From the NCBI GenBank assembly GCA_903825445.1, contig CAIKAS010000098.1, forward strand, positions 1 through 61,183: 61,183 bases of DNA, given 5' to 3'. The stretch is from an uncultured Acidobacteriia bacterium (GTDB lineage Bacteria > Acidobacteriota > Terriglobia > Bryobacterales > Bryobacteraceae). The notes beneath the pieces are model-generated. The model saw only the letters and a list, made by a program, of their open reading frames with translations. It did not search any database and was not told where the DNA came from. A program made the position numbers and the translations under genes. Positions 45,401 through 52,125 of this stretch are shown here, in pieces; the stretch's first letter is position 1; each line of letters opens with the position of its first letter.

Positions 45401-46195
45401 ATCAATACCAGTCTGACTGTGGCCGTGCTGGCCGCAACTGCCACATCCGCGCCGCAGCCAACTGGAATCGCCAATGCCGCCAGCGCCGGTCAAGCCACTC
45501 CGCAACTGGTCTCGCCGGGAAGTTACATCGCTATCTACGGCACTGGCCTGGCGGGTTCTGGCAATCCGAATGCAACCTCACTTCCGCTGCCGACAACCCT
45601 AAACGGAACGCAACTCCTCCTCGGTGGCATTCCGATGCCGCTTCTCTACGCTGCCCCCGGTCAGGTTAATGCGCTGGTTCCTCAGGGCATTGTCCCGAAT
45701 GCGACTTATCCTCTGGTCATCGTCAGAGGGACCGCCCAATCGGTACCCGTTCCCGTGACCGTAACGGAACTCCAGCCCGGTACTTATACGGTGGATACCT
45801 CTGGCTCCGGTGCAGGCGTTGTCACTAACGCCTCAACGGGCAACCTGATCACGTCGTCCAACCCGGCCCACGCTCAGGATTACCTGGTTGTCTACGCAAC
45901 CGGCTTAGGTGTGGTCGCTGGCCCCTCGGGACAACAGCAACCCGGTGATGGTGTAGCCGCGCCCACTAACCTGATCTACTATACGAACGCCAAAGTGACG
46001 GCTACTATCGGCGGCGTATCTGCGCCGGTCGTATTCTCAGGCCTGACGCCGACCTTATCCGCGCTCTACCAGGTTAATGTGCAGGTACCCGCCGGAGTAA
46101 CGCCAGGTGCCGCGGTGCCGCTGGTGATTACCGCCACCGATCCGGCAACCGGCGCAACCGCCATATCGAACAAAGTGACGATCAACGTCCAGTAA
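39455..46195 (+). CDS. Giant exported repeat protein with Solibacter-type C-terminal domain (2246 residues)
   Basis: The ATG at 39455 follows AGGGGA and opens a signal peptide (TVTAVLFMGILGGVCQLAAQ). Residues about 25-205 are a unique beta-rich domain. Residues about 208-1287 are 13 repeats of about 82 residues: QTITFGPLTTQTLGTTPPA, SGLxVTFxSN, CTVSGTAITLVxxGTCSIT, AAATPVTQTF. Each has two cysteines about 15 residues apart. A glycine-rich linker (nine Gly, then VGGG) follows, then five BACON-like domains (NWLSVSPASG type) to about 1850, a spacer, and from about 2004 a TIGR03437-like domain (NAASAGQ, PGSYIAIYGTGL, APGQVNALVP, VVYATGLG, YQVNVQVPAG). The start lies 26 bases after the 4862-residue gene, indicating one operon. 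Likely a surface or secreted structural protein. Confidence 0.88.
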   Translation: MKRLATVTAVLFMGILGGVCQLAAQTADIGQLTLTGPHFGYQTVSLYNYTGATNGCEQLAAAYNVCNAVNIASWQLTITFTSNASGLPTSPLVFSSNGASDSIAPTNSNFTAYTGEATNPWSLSFDLSNAGCSPSCDAQISSITFSGTLDTGSLELYNGSASGPYSLDALNSQTFTVTWNIPATDYTANPDTIYDATDLVISNQTPLTSQTITFGALADQVLGTTPPALSASATSSLPVTFVSNSSPICTVSGTAITLVSAGVCSITANQTGNATYSAATPVTQTFNVTLEPQTITFGPLTTQTLGTPPPALSATASSNLTVSFGSNSPSVCTVSTTTITLVGAGTCSITATQLGNSTFAAAAAVTQTFTVNLTPQTISFGTIPTQTLGTTPPVLGATATSGLTVSYISNSTSICTVSGTAITLASSGTCSITASQPGDSITWAAASSVTQTFNVLGTQTISFGTLPTQTIGATVPALSATATSGLTVTYVSKNTSVCTVSVATITLLTTGTCSITASQSGNGSFAAAPSVTQTFLVSALTSQSISFGALSALTLGSSVPPLNATATSTLAVTYVSNNTAVCTVSGVNITLQTVGTCSITASQSGNSTYAAATPVTQTFAVLNTQTITFGPLTTQTLGTTPPALSATATSGLAVAFSSNSASICTVSGTAITLVTGGTCSITASQPGNGTTYAAATSITQTFTVLLSQSINFGTLSTQNTGSTVPPLNATATSGLVVSYISNNTSVCTVSGVNITLVTTGTCSITASQAGNGTYAAAPSVTQTFLVSTLTPQTITFGTLPPQTPGATVPPLSATATSALTVTFASNNTSVCTVNGVTVTLIGTGVCSITATQGGNGTYAPATPVTQTFTVLNAQTISFPALTTQAFGTTPPALSATATSGLPVTFVSNNTAVCTVSGTAITLVGVGTCSITAIQSGNSTAYSAATPVTQTFTVSAASQTITFGPLTTQAVGVQPPALSAGATSGLAVTFTSNSTSVCTVSGTAITLLTGGTCSITASQPGNGTTYAAATPVTQTFTVLAAQTITFGPLSTQTLGNTPPALGATASSGLAVTYVSNSQSICTVSGTAISLAAVGTCSITASQAGNGTYAAATPVTQTFLVSTLTSQSITFGTLTAQAFGATPPALGATATSGLAVSYLSNSPSICTLSGTAITLVNVGTCSITASQTGNSTFAPATPITQTFAVNQGLQTINFGTISAVTLPASAFTLTATATSGLAVSYASTTTSICTVSGSSLTPVAAGTCSITASQPGSTNWAAASPVVQSFTINPASSGGGGGGGGGVGGGNPLSVAPASVTINAAVGGATASQTVTLSYVTETQGAPTYSSNFNTNQGQGWLSVSPASGTMTQASFANFLYTYTATVTISANPAGIAAGSADTGTVNFASGNGVVSVPVTLNVSAQATKYVVAPQALTFTYQQGSSTLPQVQGISVFSSPAGGSFTASASSTGNWLSVPASAAASAATPGTVAVSVNVAGLAPATYTGSITVSTGTSGTIAVPVTLTVTPAAAPVMVVTPSTFSVTVPQGNGGSSGQNVIVSNAGGGTLQFSVQATSAAGWLTLAGPTTGSATPGSPSLIPFTISPSSLSPGTYNGNITVSQSNSSVQSSVAVVLVVTKPAAPSIDISKDGLTFTAVAGGSSPPAQTFIIVNDGAGPLNWTAQTSTTSGGNWLSATASSGTIAVDKIGPPVSVSVNTSGLAAGQYYGSVNVADPNATDTPQTVSVALTVLAAATGTAVTPSTNGVILYGFATATAPVTQTLTLYNQSAASVAYSASTFTANGASWLSASPATGSAAPGASSFQILANLSGLSGLQTGTVTLSFADGGVATIQVIAFAIGGGSAVGGAPLPADLSRPRPATLRPLATSACPGGKPSFLVPLFAQPASQSTQHAAVATTIQLQVIDDCGNAVTAASGGSVQVAFSSGDPSLNLNDTGSGFWEATWTPVNAAAAVVLQPVVSENSLAVNPSINTSLTVAVLAATATSAPQPTGIANAASAGQATPQLVSPGSYIAIYGTGLAGSGNPNATSLPLPTTLNGTQLLLGGIPMPLLYAAPGQVNALVPQGIVPNATYPLVIVRGTAQSVPVPVTVTELQPGTYTVDTSGSGAGVVTNASTGNLITSSNPAHAQDYLVVYATGLGVVAGPSGQQQPGDGVAAPTNLIYYTNAKVTATIGGVSAPVVFSGLTPTLSALYQVNVQVPAGVTPGAAVPLVITATDPATGATAISNKVTINVQ

Positions 46196-46604
46196 GCAGC
46201 TTCACCAGCGGCGCCAGCTTGACACGCATCGTCTCGTCCCTGCGCGTCTGGCATTCCCAGATCTCGAACACCTGCCAGCCTTCGGCGCGCAACAGCTTAC
46301 GGTTACGCTTGTCGCGTTCCGCATTTCCCCGTCGCTTCTCCGCCCAAAATGTCTTGTTTGTTGCAGGTGCGGGCTTTCCCCACTTGCACCGGTGCATATG
46401 CCAGAAGCATCCGTGAACGAACAATATCGCCTTCGCGCGTGGAAACACCAGATCCGGCTTGCCCGGCAGATCCTTCACATGCAGCCGATACCGAAACCCC
46501 ACGCCATGCAGCAGTTTTCGAACGCGCATCTCAGGCTTCGTGTCGCGCCCCTGTATCCGCGACATATTAAAGCTGCGCTGCCCGGGAGTATGCACATCGG
46601 TCAT
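46182..46604 (-). CDS. vsr: Very-short-patch repair endonuclease Vsr
   Basis: A 140-residue protein matching Vsr along its length. It has RSFNMSRIQGRDTKPE at the N-terminus, the catalytic LPGKPDLVFP (metal-binding Asp), HGCFWHMHRCKWGKPA with the zinc-binding His/Cys residues, and RDKRNRKLLRAEGWQVFEIWEC. Vsr nicks next to the T of T:G mismatches that arise when 5-methylcytosine deaminates. It overlaps the upstream methyltransferase by four bases (ATGA), so the two are coupled. Its 3' end overlaps the convergent giant gene by 14 bases. Confidence 0.93.
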   Translation of the reverse strand: MTDVHTPGQRSFNMSRIQGRDTKPEMRVRKLLHGVGFRYRLHVKDLPGKPDLVFPRAKAILFVHGCFWHMHRCKWGKPAPATNKTFWAEKRRGNAERDKRNRKLLRAEGWQVFEIWECQTRRDETMRVKLAPLVKLLTGR

Positions 46605-47635
46605 AACAGCGCCGTAATCTCCCGCCCGATCGCTTCAATCACCTTCGGAACCACGGCATTCCCGAACTGCCTATAAGCTTGCGTGTCGGATACGACGATC
46701 TTCTTCCCGTTCTCCGTATCGAACCCCATCAGCCGCGCGCACTCCAGCGGCGTTAGCCTGCGAGGAGCCTTGCCCCTCCCCTGCGCCACAAGAATCTCCG
46801 CCCCGTCCTTGTGATACCGCGCACTGAGCGTGCGCGAAATGCCGTTCGGGTCCGCGATGCCAAACCCAAACCCATTGCCCTTTGCGCGATGCTTCTCCGC
46901 ATATCGCTGCAAATAGTCCCAGAGGTGGTCGCTAAGCGTATACTTCGGATCCGGTGACCGCTCCAGAATGCTGCCAAATGCGGGACGTGACGGTGGTGGC
47001 GCAGGAAAGCGAAACTCCAGTGGTTCCAGAAAACTCCGGCCTCGATATCGCCGCCTGTCGAATCCGGCAATGTAAACCCGTTCTCGATGTTGCGGTACCC
47101 ACCCTGCCGCATCAATTACTTCCGTGAAGACCTCGTAATCCAGTTCTTCCAGCGTGTCCCGAACCACCCGCCACGTCCGGCCTTTATCGTGCGAACGCAG
47201 GTTTTTTACATTTTCCAGCAGGATGGCGCGCGGCCGCTTCGCTTCAATGATCTCGGCAAGGCGAAAGAACAACGTGCCCTGCGTGGCGTCTCGAAATCCA
47301 TGCTCGCGACCCAGGCTGTTCTTCTTCGATACTCCTGCCAGCGAAAATGGCTGACAGGGAAAGCCCGCCGCCAGCAAATCGTGATTCGGAACGGTGGCAA
47401 GGTCCAGTTCGTTGATATCGCCGTGTGGAACCTCTCCGAACCAGGCTTCGTACGTCTTGCGGGAATATTTATCCCACTCCGACGAAAAAAGGCACTTCCC
47501 GCCGAGCTTTTCAAGGGCCACCCGAAACCCCCCAATGCCCGCAAAAAGGTCGATAAAGGTGAAAGGAGCGGTCACCTGAGGGGCAGGAGACACGGTCGCC
47601 GGAGCGACACAAGGAGCGGTCAAAGCAGCGGTCAT
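46601..47635 (-). CDS. dcm: DNA (cytosine-5-)-methyltransferase, Dcm-like
   Basis: A 344-residue C5 methyltransferase with the ordered motifs: I FIDLFAGIGGFR, IV AAGFPCQPFSLAG with the catalytic Cys, VI LLENVKNL, VIII PQHRERVYIAGF, and X QFGNAVVPKVIEAIG. The stretch AGVSKKNSLGREHGF, then TQGTLFF, is shared with the Dcm/EcoRII group, which methylates CCWGG, but the target here is inferred, not proved. The ATG at 47635 follows AAAGG; a GTG four codons earlier is possible. The next gene is vsr and no restriction endonuclease is adjacent, so it is probably a solitary methyltransferase with mismatch repair. Confidence 0.92.
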   Translation of the reverse strand: MTAALTAPCVAPATVSPAPQVTAPFTFIDLFAGIGGFRVALEKLGGKCLFSSEWDKYSRKTYEAWFGEVPHGDINELDLATVPNHDLLAAGFPCQPFSLAGVSKKNSLGREHGFRDATQGTLFFRLAEIIEAKRPRAILLENVKNLRSHDKGRTWRVVRDTLEELDYEVFTEVIDAAGWVPQHRERVYIAGFDRRRYRGRSFLEPLEFRFPAPPPSRPAFGSILERSPDPKYTLSDHLWDYLQRYAEKHRAKGNGFGFGIADPNGISRTLSARYHKDGAEILVAQGRGKAPRRLTPLECARLMGFDTENGKKIVVSDTQAYRQFGNAVVPKVIEAIGREITALL

Positions 47636-47676
47636 GTAACCTTTCACTGTAACCTTTCCCCGCCTCCGCAGTTAAC
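47635..47676 (+). promoter_or_regulatory. Candidate ECF-sigma promoter with two tandem TGTAACCTTTC elements
   Basis: TGTAACCTTTC occurs at 47635-47645 and 47648-47658 with a 13-bp period, and GTTAACCTGA follows just before the sigma-factor ATG at 47681. AAC-containing -35 elements are common for ECF sigma factors, so this may be an autoregulated promoter giving a very short leader. The first copy overlaps the start codon of the divergent dcm gene. Confidence 0.4.
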
Positions 47677-47680
47677 CTGA

Positions 47681-48274
47681 ATGAGCACGGTGAACACCAA
47701 ATCGGACCATGAACTGATGGTGGCAATCGCCCGCGACGCCAATCCCGGCGCTGCGAGCGGAAATCTGGCTGGTATGAGCGAAATTTATGAACGTCGGCAC
47801 AGAGCGCTATTCCGCTTCTTCTTCCGCCTCACCGGCAGGCAGTCGCCCGCTGAAGACCTCACCCATGAGGTCTTTCTTCGCATGATCCGTTACCGCCACA
47901 CCTACACCTCCGGCGACCTCTTTGAGGCTTGGATGTACCGAATTGCGCGCAATGTCTTTGCCGACCACACGAAAAAGCACCGCCTCGAAACCCCGGCGGC
48001 TGAAGGCCAGCTCGAACTGGTGGATAGCGGACGACCGTCTCAACTCGATTCCGCCGCGAAACAGCAGGATCTGGCGCTGCTCCACCGCGCCCTCCGTGAG
48101 TTGCCGGACGAGAAGCGCGAACTCATCGTGCTCAGCCGTTTTCAGGGTCTGACGTACGAGCAAATGGGCCGGATTCTCGGCTGCGAAGCAGGCACCGTGA
48201 AAGTGCGCGTTTTCCGCGCCATGAAGGAAATGGGACAGGTCTTTCACGGCCTGCGAAAGGAGAAAGCATCATGA
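47681..48274 (+). CDS. ECF-type RNA polymerase sigma factor
   Basis: A 197-residue sigma-70-family regulator with region 2 (about residues 28-98: YERRHRALFRFFFRLTG, AEDLTHEVFLRMIRYRHTY, FEAWMYRIARNVFADHTKKH) and region 4 (about 125-185: LPDEKRELIVLSRFQGLTYE, GRILGCEAGTVKVRVFRAMK). It lacks regions 1 and 3, as ECF factors do. The stop overlaps the start of the anti-sigma gene (ATGA). It is the first gene of a locus with three exported DUF4097 proteins, which suggests an envelope-stress regulon. Confidence 0.92.
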   Translation: MSTVNTKSDHELMVAIARDANPGAASGNLAGMSEIYERRHRALFRFFFRLTGRQSPAEDLTHEVFLRMIRYRHTYTSGDLFEAWMYRIARNVFADHTKKHRLETPAAEGQLELVDSGRPSQLDSAAKQQDLALLHRALRELPDEKRELIVLSRFQGLTYEQMGRILGCEAGTVKVRVFRAMKEMGQVFHGLRKEKAS

Positions 48275-49092
48275 TTGATAACTCATGCGAACACGCCCGG
48301 GAACTGATGGCCGGAGCCTGGACGAAAGAACTGGACTCCGATTCTGCGGCATCGCTGCAGACCCACCTCGATAGCTGCCCTGCCTGCGCGGCGGAAATGT
48401 ACTCGCTCACCGCTATGTGGGAAAGGCTCGGTGATCTGCCGGCGGCGGAACCCAGCCTGGCGTTGCGGGCCCGTTGGGAACAAACGCTCGATTCGTTCAT
48501 TACCCCTGAATCTGCCACTGCTTTTCATCAGGCAACTCCTGCATCCCGGTCCTGGTGGCATGTCTGGAAGTCCAGCCCCGCCTGGCAGGTGGCCTTTGCG
48601 GCGCTCTGCCTCGCCATCGGCTTCGGCGCGGGCTCGTATCTCGAGCGCGCCCGCGGTGAGCGCAATGAAGTGGCCAGTCTTCGCGAAGAGGTCGCCAGCA
48701 CCAGGCAGCTGGTCGCGCTGTCACTCTTGCAGCAGCAATCGGCGGCGGATCGCCTGCGCGGCGTCGATTACAGCAGTCGCATGTCGTCGCTTGAACCCCA
48801 AATCGTCAGTGCTCTCATCGATACCGTCAACCGCGATTCCAGCGTAAACGTCCGTCTTGCCGCCGTGGATGCTCTGAGCAAGGTAGCCGGCGACACCCGC
48901 GTCCGCAACTCTATGCAGGAAGCGCTAACCCAGCAGGATTCTCCCATGGTGCAGGCCGCCCTGATCGATTACCTCGTCGATGCCCGTGATAAAAACGCTC
49001 TCCCCGTCATACGGGATCTCGTCGCCCGGCCCGGCATCAATCCCACCGTTCGCGAACGCGCCACATACGCAGTGACTCAGTTAGCTCAATAG
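48271..49092 (+). CDS. Membrane anti-sigma factor with zinc-finger and HEAT-like C-terminal repeats
   Basis: A 273-residue protein. Residues 1-40 hold the zf-HC2-type motif CEHARELMAG, then LQTHLDSCPACAAEM (His-x3-Cys-x2-Cys), which binds the partner sigma factor. One membrane segment follows at about residues 109-127 (WQVAFAALCLAIGFGAG), then a coiled coil (RGERNEVASLREEVASTRQL), then about 120 residues of HEAT-like helical pairs (VNVRLAAVDALSKVAGDTRV, PMVQAALIDYLVDARDKNAL). The helical repeats outside the membrane may sense a protein or envelope signal. Coupled by ATGA to the sigma gene. Confidence 0.88.
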   Translation: MIDNSCEHARELMAGAWTKELDSDSAASLQTHLDSCPACAAEMYSLTAMWERLGDLPAAEPSLALRARWEQTLDSFITPESATAFHQATPASRSWWHVWKSSPAWQVAFAALCLAIGFGAGSYLERARGERNEVASLREEVASTRQLVALSLLQQQSAADRLRGVDYSSRMSSLEPQIVSALIDTVNRDSSVNVRLAAVDALSKVAGDTRVRNSMQEALTQQDSPMVQAALIDYLVDARDKNALPVIRDLVARPGINPTVRERATYAVTQLAQ

Positions 49093-49099
49093 AGGATAC

Positions 49100-49957
49100 G
49101 TGATGAACAAACCTGGTCTTGCATTCTTCGCTCTCGCCGCATTCCTCAATGCGGCTACCGGTAACGACTACAATGTTGTCGATCGCGAGCCTGTGACGCA
49201 CACTTTCACCGGCGACAAGACTCTGGACGTCGATCTCGTCAACGGCAGCGTTAAAGTCATCGGAGACACGGGCGGCGCCATCCGTGTAGAAGGCGAACGG
49301 GTCATCCGTGCCGCCACGCAGGATGAAGTGAACCGCGCGAAGAAGGAAGTGACTCTCGATATCAACGAGAAAAACGGCACGGCGCAACTTTACGAGAACG
49401 GCCCCTACCGCGACAGCAATAATCGCTCCAGCGACTATCACGGATTTCATGAAAATTCCGACCGCCACTACAATGTTAGTTACGAAATAACGGTGCGCGT
49501 TCCGCGCGAAACTGCCCTCCATCTCCGAACGGTCAACGGCGGCGTCGCGGCCCAGGACACCACCGGCCTCTTCGATGTCGGAAGCGTCAATGGCCAGATC
49601 GCTATGACGAACATGGCAGGGTCCGGCACAGCGGCAGCCGTCAATGGCGCCAACGTGGTCTCATTCCGCGAGAATCCAAAAGCCGACAGCGCATTTACGT
49701 CGGTGAACGGCAAGATCGAAGTGACGTTTCAGCCCAATCTTTCAGCCGATTTCGATCTCAAGACGGTCAACGGCGGCATGTTCACGGACTTTGAATCCAC
49801 TATGCTCGCTGCCTCAAACGGTGCCGCGACAAAGGAAAACGGCAAATTTGTCTACAAGGCGCGCGGCGAGTCGCATATACGGGTAGGTTCGGGCGGCCCG
49901 CATATCAAACTCGAGACCGTCAACGGCAGTATTCAGATCAGGAAGCAAGCGAAGTAA
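49100..49957 (+). CDS. Exported DUF4097-type beta-helix protein
   Basis: A 285-residue protein with a signal peptide (LAFFALAAFLNAATG). The rest is the DUF4097/putative adhesin fold: recurring LxTVNGGVxxxxxxG turns such as DVDLVNGSVKVIGDTGG, LRTVNGGVAAQDTTGLFDV and LKTVNGGMFTDF. Function in the family is not established; members often sit beside ECF sigma factors and are thought to act in the envelope. It starts eight bases after the anti-sigma gene and is probably part of that operon. It is less similar to the next two genes than they are to each other. Confidence 0.82.
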   Translation: MMNKPGLAFFALAAFLNAATGNDYNVVDREPVTHTFTGDKTLDVDLVNGSVKVIGDTGGAIRVEGERVIRAATQDEVNRAKKEVTLDINEKNGTAQLYENGPYRDSNNRSSDYHGFHENSDRHYNVSYEITVRVPRETALHLRTVNGGVAAQDTTGLFDVGSVNGQIAMTNMAGSGTAAAVNGANVVSFRENPKADSAFTSVNGKIEVTFQPNLSADFDLKTVNGGMFTDFESTMLAASNGAATKENGKFVYKARGESHIRVGSGGPHIKLETVNGSIQIRKQAK

Positions 49958-49989
49958 CCGAAGCAAGAAGTAAAAGGACAAAACCCCAA

Positions 49990-50826
49990 ATGCGAATCAT
50001 CCATATTGCAATCATTTCCGCAGCCTGTGCCCTCATCGCCGCGGCGCAGGATAAAATCACCGTGCCAATCTCGAATCCGTCGCAGCCGGTCACCATCAAA
50101 GCGACCCTGTTCCTCTCCAGCATCAAAGTGACTGCGGGAACCGGTCGCGAGCTCTATGTGACGGCGACCCAGGGGATGAACGGGAATAACTCCGAACGCG
50201 ATACCGCGCCTCCCGGCATGAAGCGTATCGGCGCCCGCCCCGGTATGAACATTGAAGAGGACCACAACGTCGTCACCATTTCCGCTGGCTCCATGACTGG
50301 TCGGGGCGGCGATCTCCTGATCGAAGCTCCCGTCAACTCCAACCTGCAGCTCAAAACCATGAACGGCAGTTCCATCGACGTCACCGGCATCAGCGGTGAT
50401 CTGGAAATTGAGAACACGAATGGTTACATCAAGCTCACTAACGTCTCCGGATCGGTCGTGGCGCACACCCTGAACGGCAGTGTCACCGCATCGCTGGACC
50501 ATGTCACGCCCGATAAACCAATGTCGTTCACCTCGCTCAACGGCAAGGTGGATGTCACGCTCCCTGCCGATACCAAAGCTCGCCTGCGCCTCAAGACCGA
50601 CAACGGCTCCATCTTCAGCGATTTTGACGTCAAGCTGGAAGCCGATTCCGCGAAACCGGCAATCGAGGACTCGCGCAGCCAGAATGGTAAATATAAAATC
50701 TCCGTCGACCGCTCCGTCACCGGCACCATCAACGGCGGTGGTCCCGAATACACCTTCCAGACCATGAACGGCAGCATCCTGATCCACAAAGCCGGCAACT
50801 CCCCGTCAATCGTCGTTACGCACTGA
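49990..50826 (+). CDS. Exported DUF4097-type protein, paralogue 2
   Basis: A 278-residue protein with a signal peptide (IIHIAIISAACALIAAAQ), followed by repeated strand-turn units (LKTMNGSSIDVTGISGDLEI, VAHTLNGSVTASLD, FTSLNGKVDVTLPADTKA, LKTDNGSIFSDF). It closes with SVDRSVTGTINGGG, then YTFQTMNGSILIHK. It is closely related to the gene at 50992-52086 over its whole length and lies 32 bases downstream of the first paralogue. Confidence 0.82.
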   Translation: MRIIHIAIISAACALIAAAQDKITVPISNPSQPVTIKATLFLSSIKVTAGTGRELYVTATQGMNGNNSERDTAPPGMKRIGARPGMNIEEDHNVVTISAGSMTGRGGDLLIEAPVNSNLQLKTMNGSSIDVTGISGDLEIENTNGYIKLTNVSGSVVAHTLNGSVTASLDHVTPDKPMSFTSLNGKVDVTLPADTKARLRLKTDNGSIFSDFDVKLEADSAKPAIEDSRSQNGKYKISVDRSVTGTINGGGPEYTFQTMNGSILIHKAGNSPSIVVTH

Positions 50827-50991
50827 TGCCTGTCGGCATGCCCCTTTTCCTGCCGCCTCTGCCAGCGGGCGCAAAATAATTGATGGCGAACCTCTCACCT
50901 GTACTTTTCCTGGCGATAAGAACTCAGACATAAAACTTGTTTACGGCGCGTCAAGGCCACAGGCATGAGGGAAAAGGGGGACCAGGCTCCA

Positions 50992-52086
50992 ATGCGACTC
51001 ATCCATATTTCAGTCGTTTTCGTGGCTTGCGCCCTCGTCGCTCTGGCGCAGGAGAAAATCACCGTACCCGTTTCGGACCCGGCACAGCCTGTCACCATCA
51101 AAGCGATAATGTCTCTCGGCAGTATCAAAGTGACGGCGGGTACGGGTCACGACGTCCTGGTGACCGCTGTCCAGACGGGTGGGCAAAACCCGCGGGACAC
51201 CATCGCGCCTCCAGGCATGAAGCACCTCGGCGGTCGCCCGGGTCTGAATATCGAACAGGACCACAATCTCGTCACCATCTCTGCCGGATCACTGGCCGGG
51301 TCCAGTATTGACCTGTACATCGAAGCCCCTGTCAACTCGAATCTGCAACTGAGAATTGTGAACGGCACTTTGATCGACGTCAGAGGCATCACGGGCGATA
51401 TGGGGATCGAAAACACGAACGGCTCCATTACCTTGACGAACGTGTCCGGCTCGGTAATGGCCCACACGCTCAACGGCGCGGTCATGGCTTCGCTCGATCA
51501 TGTCGCACCCGACAAGACTATGTCGTTTATTTCGCTCAATGGCAGAGTGGATGTCTGGCTGCCCTCCGATACGAAGGCGCGCTTGCGACTCAAATCCGAC
51601 AGCGGCTCTATCTTTAGCGATTTCGACGTGAAGCCGGAAGCCGATTCCACCGCAGCTGCCGACGATACCCGAGGTCGGCCCTACAATTCATTGAGCCCTG
51701 CGCAACTCGACAAGAACATTGCGCAACTGGAGGCGGATCTTGAGGGAGCGAAGAAGAAATACCCCAGTGAATCTCCCGAGGTGAAAGCCGCAGCGAAAGC
51801 CCTCGAAGACATGAAAACGAAGCGTGACGCTTTCACTCGAACCGGCGCGCAGAACGCTGCCCAAACCACCTCCCAGACCGCCACTCAAAACGATACACAG
51901 AAAGCCCCGCAGAACAGTACCTCGGCCAGCCCACAAAATAATGCCCAGGCCGGCGCCCAAAATCCCGCTCCAATCGGCAAATACAAACTCTCCATGGATC
52001 GCTCCGTCACCGGTACCATCAACGGCGGTGGTCCCGACTACACCTTCCTCACCATGAACGGCAATATTATGGTCCATAAGAAGTAG
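50992..52086 (+). CDS. Exported DUF4097-type protein, paralogue 3, with a coiled-coil and Gln/Asn-rich insertion
   Basis: A 364-residue protein. The ATG at 50992 is chosen because RLIHISVVFVACALVALAQ aligns with the signal peptide of paralogue 2; an ATG nine codons upstream is possible. Residues 1-230 and the last 35 (SMDRSVTGTINGGG) match paralogue 2. Between them about 95 residues are inserted: a charged helix (LDKNIAQLEADLEGAKKKYP, then AAAKALEDMKTKRDAF) and a low-complexity tract of Gln, Asn, Thr and Ala. The insertion could extend or cluster the beta-helix. About 165 bases separate it from paralogue 2, so it may have its own promoter. Confidence 0.82.
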   Translation: MRLIHISVVFVACALVALAQEKITVPVSDPAQPVTIKAIMSLGSIKVTAGTGHDVLVTAVQTGGQNPRDTIAPPGMKHLGGRPGLNIEQDHNLVTISAGSLAGSSIDLYIEAPVNSNLQLRIVNGTLIDVRGITGDMGIENTNGSITLTNVSGSVMAHTLNGAVMASLDHVAPDKTMSFISLNGRVDVWLPSDTKARLRLKSDSGSIFSDFDVKPEADSTAAADDTRGRPYNSLSPAQLDKNIAQLEADLEGAKKKYPSESPEVKAAAKALEDMKTKRDAFTRTGAQNAAQTTSQTATQNDTQKAPQNSTSASPQNNAQAGAQNPAPIGKYKLSMDRSVTGTINGGGPDYTFLTMNGNIMVHKK

Positions 52087-52125
52087 CTTCGCCGGAACAG
52101 CTTCATAAGTAGTATGCTGCTCTGA

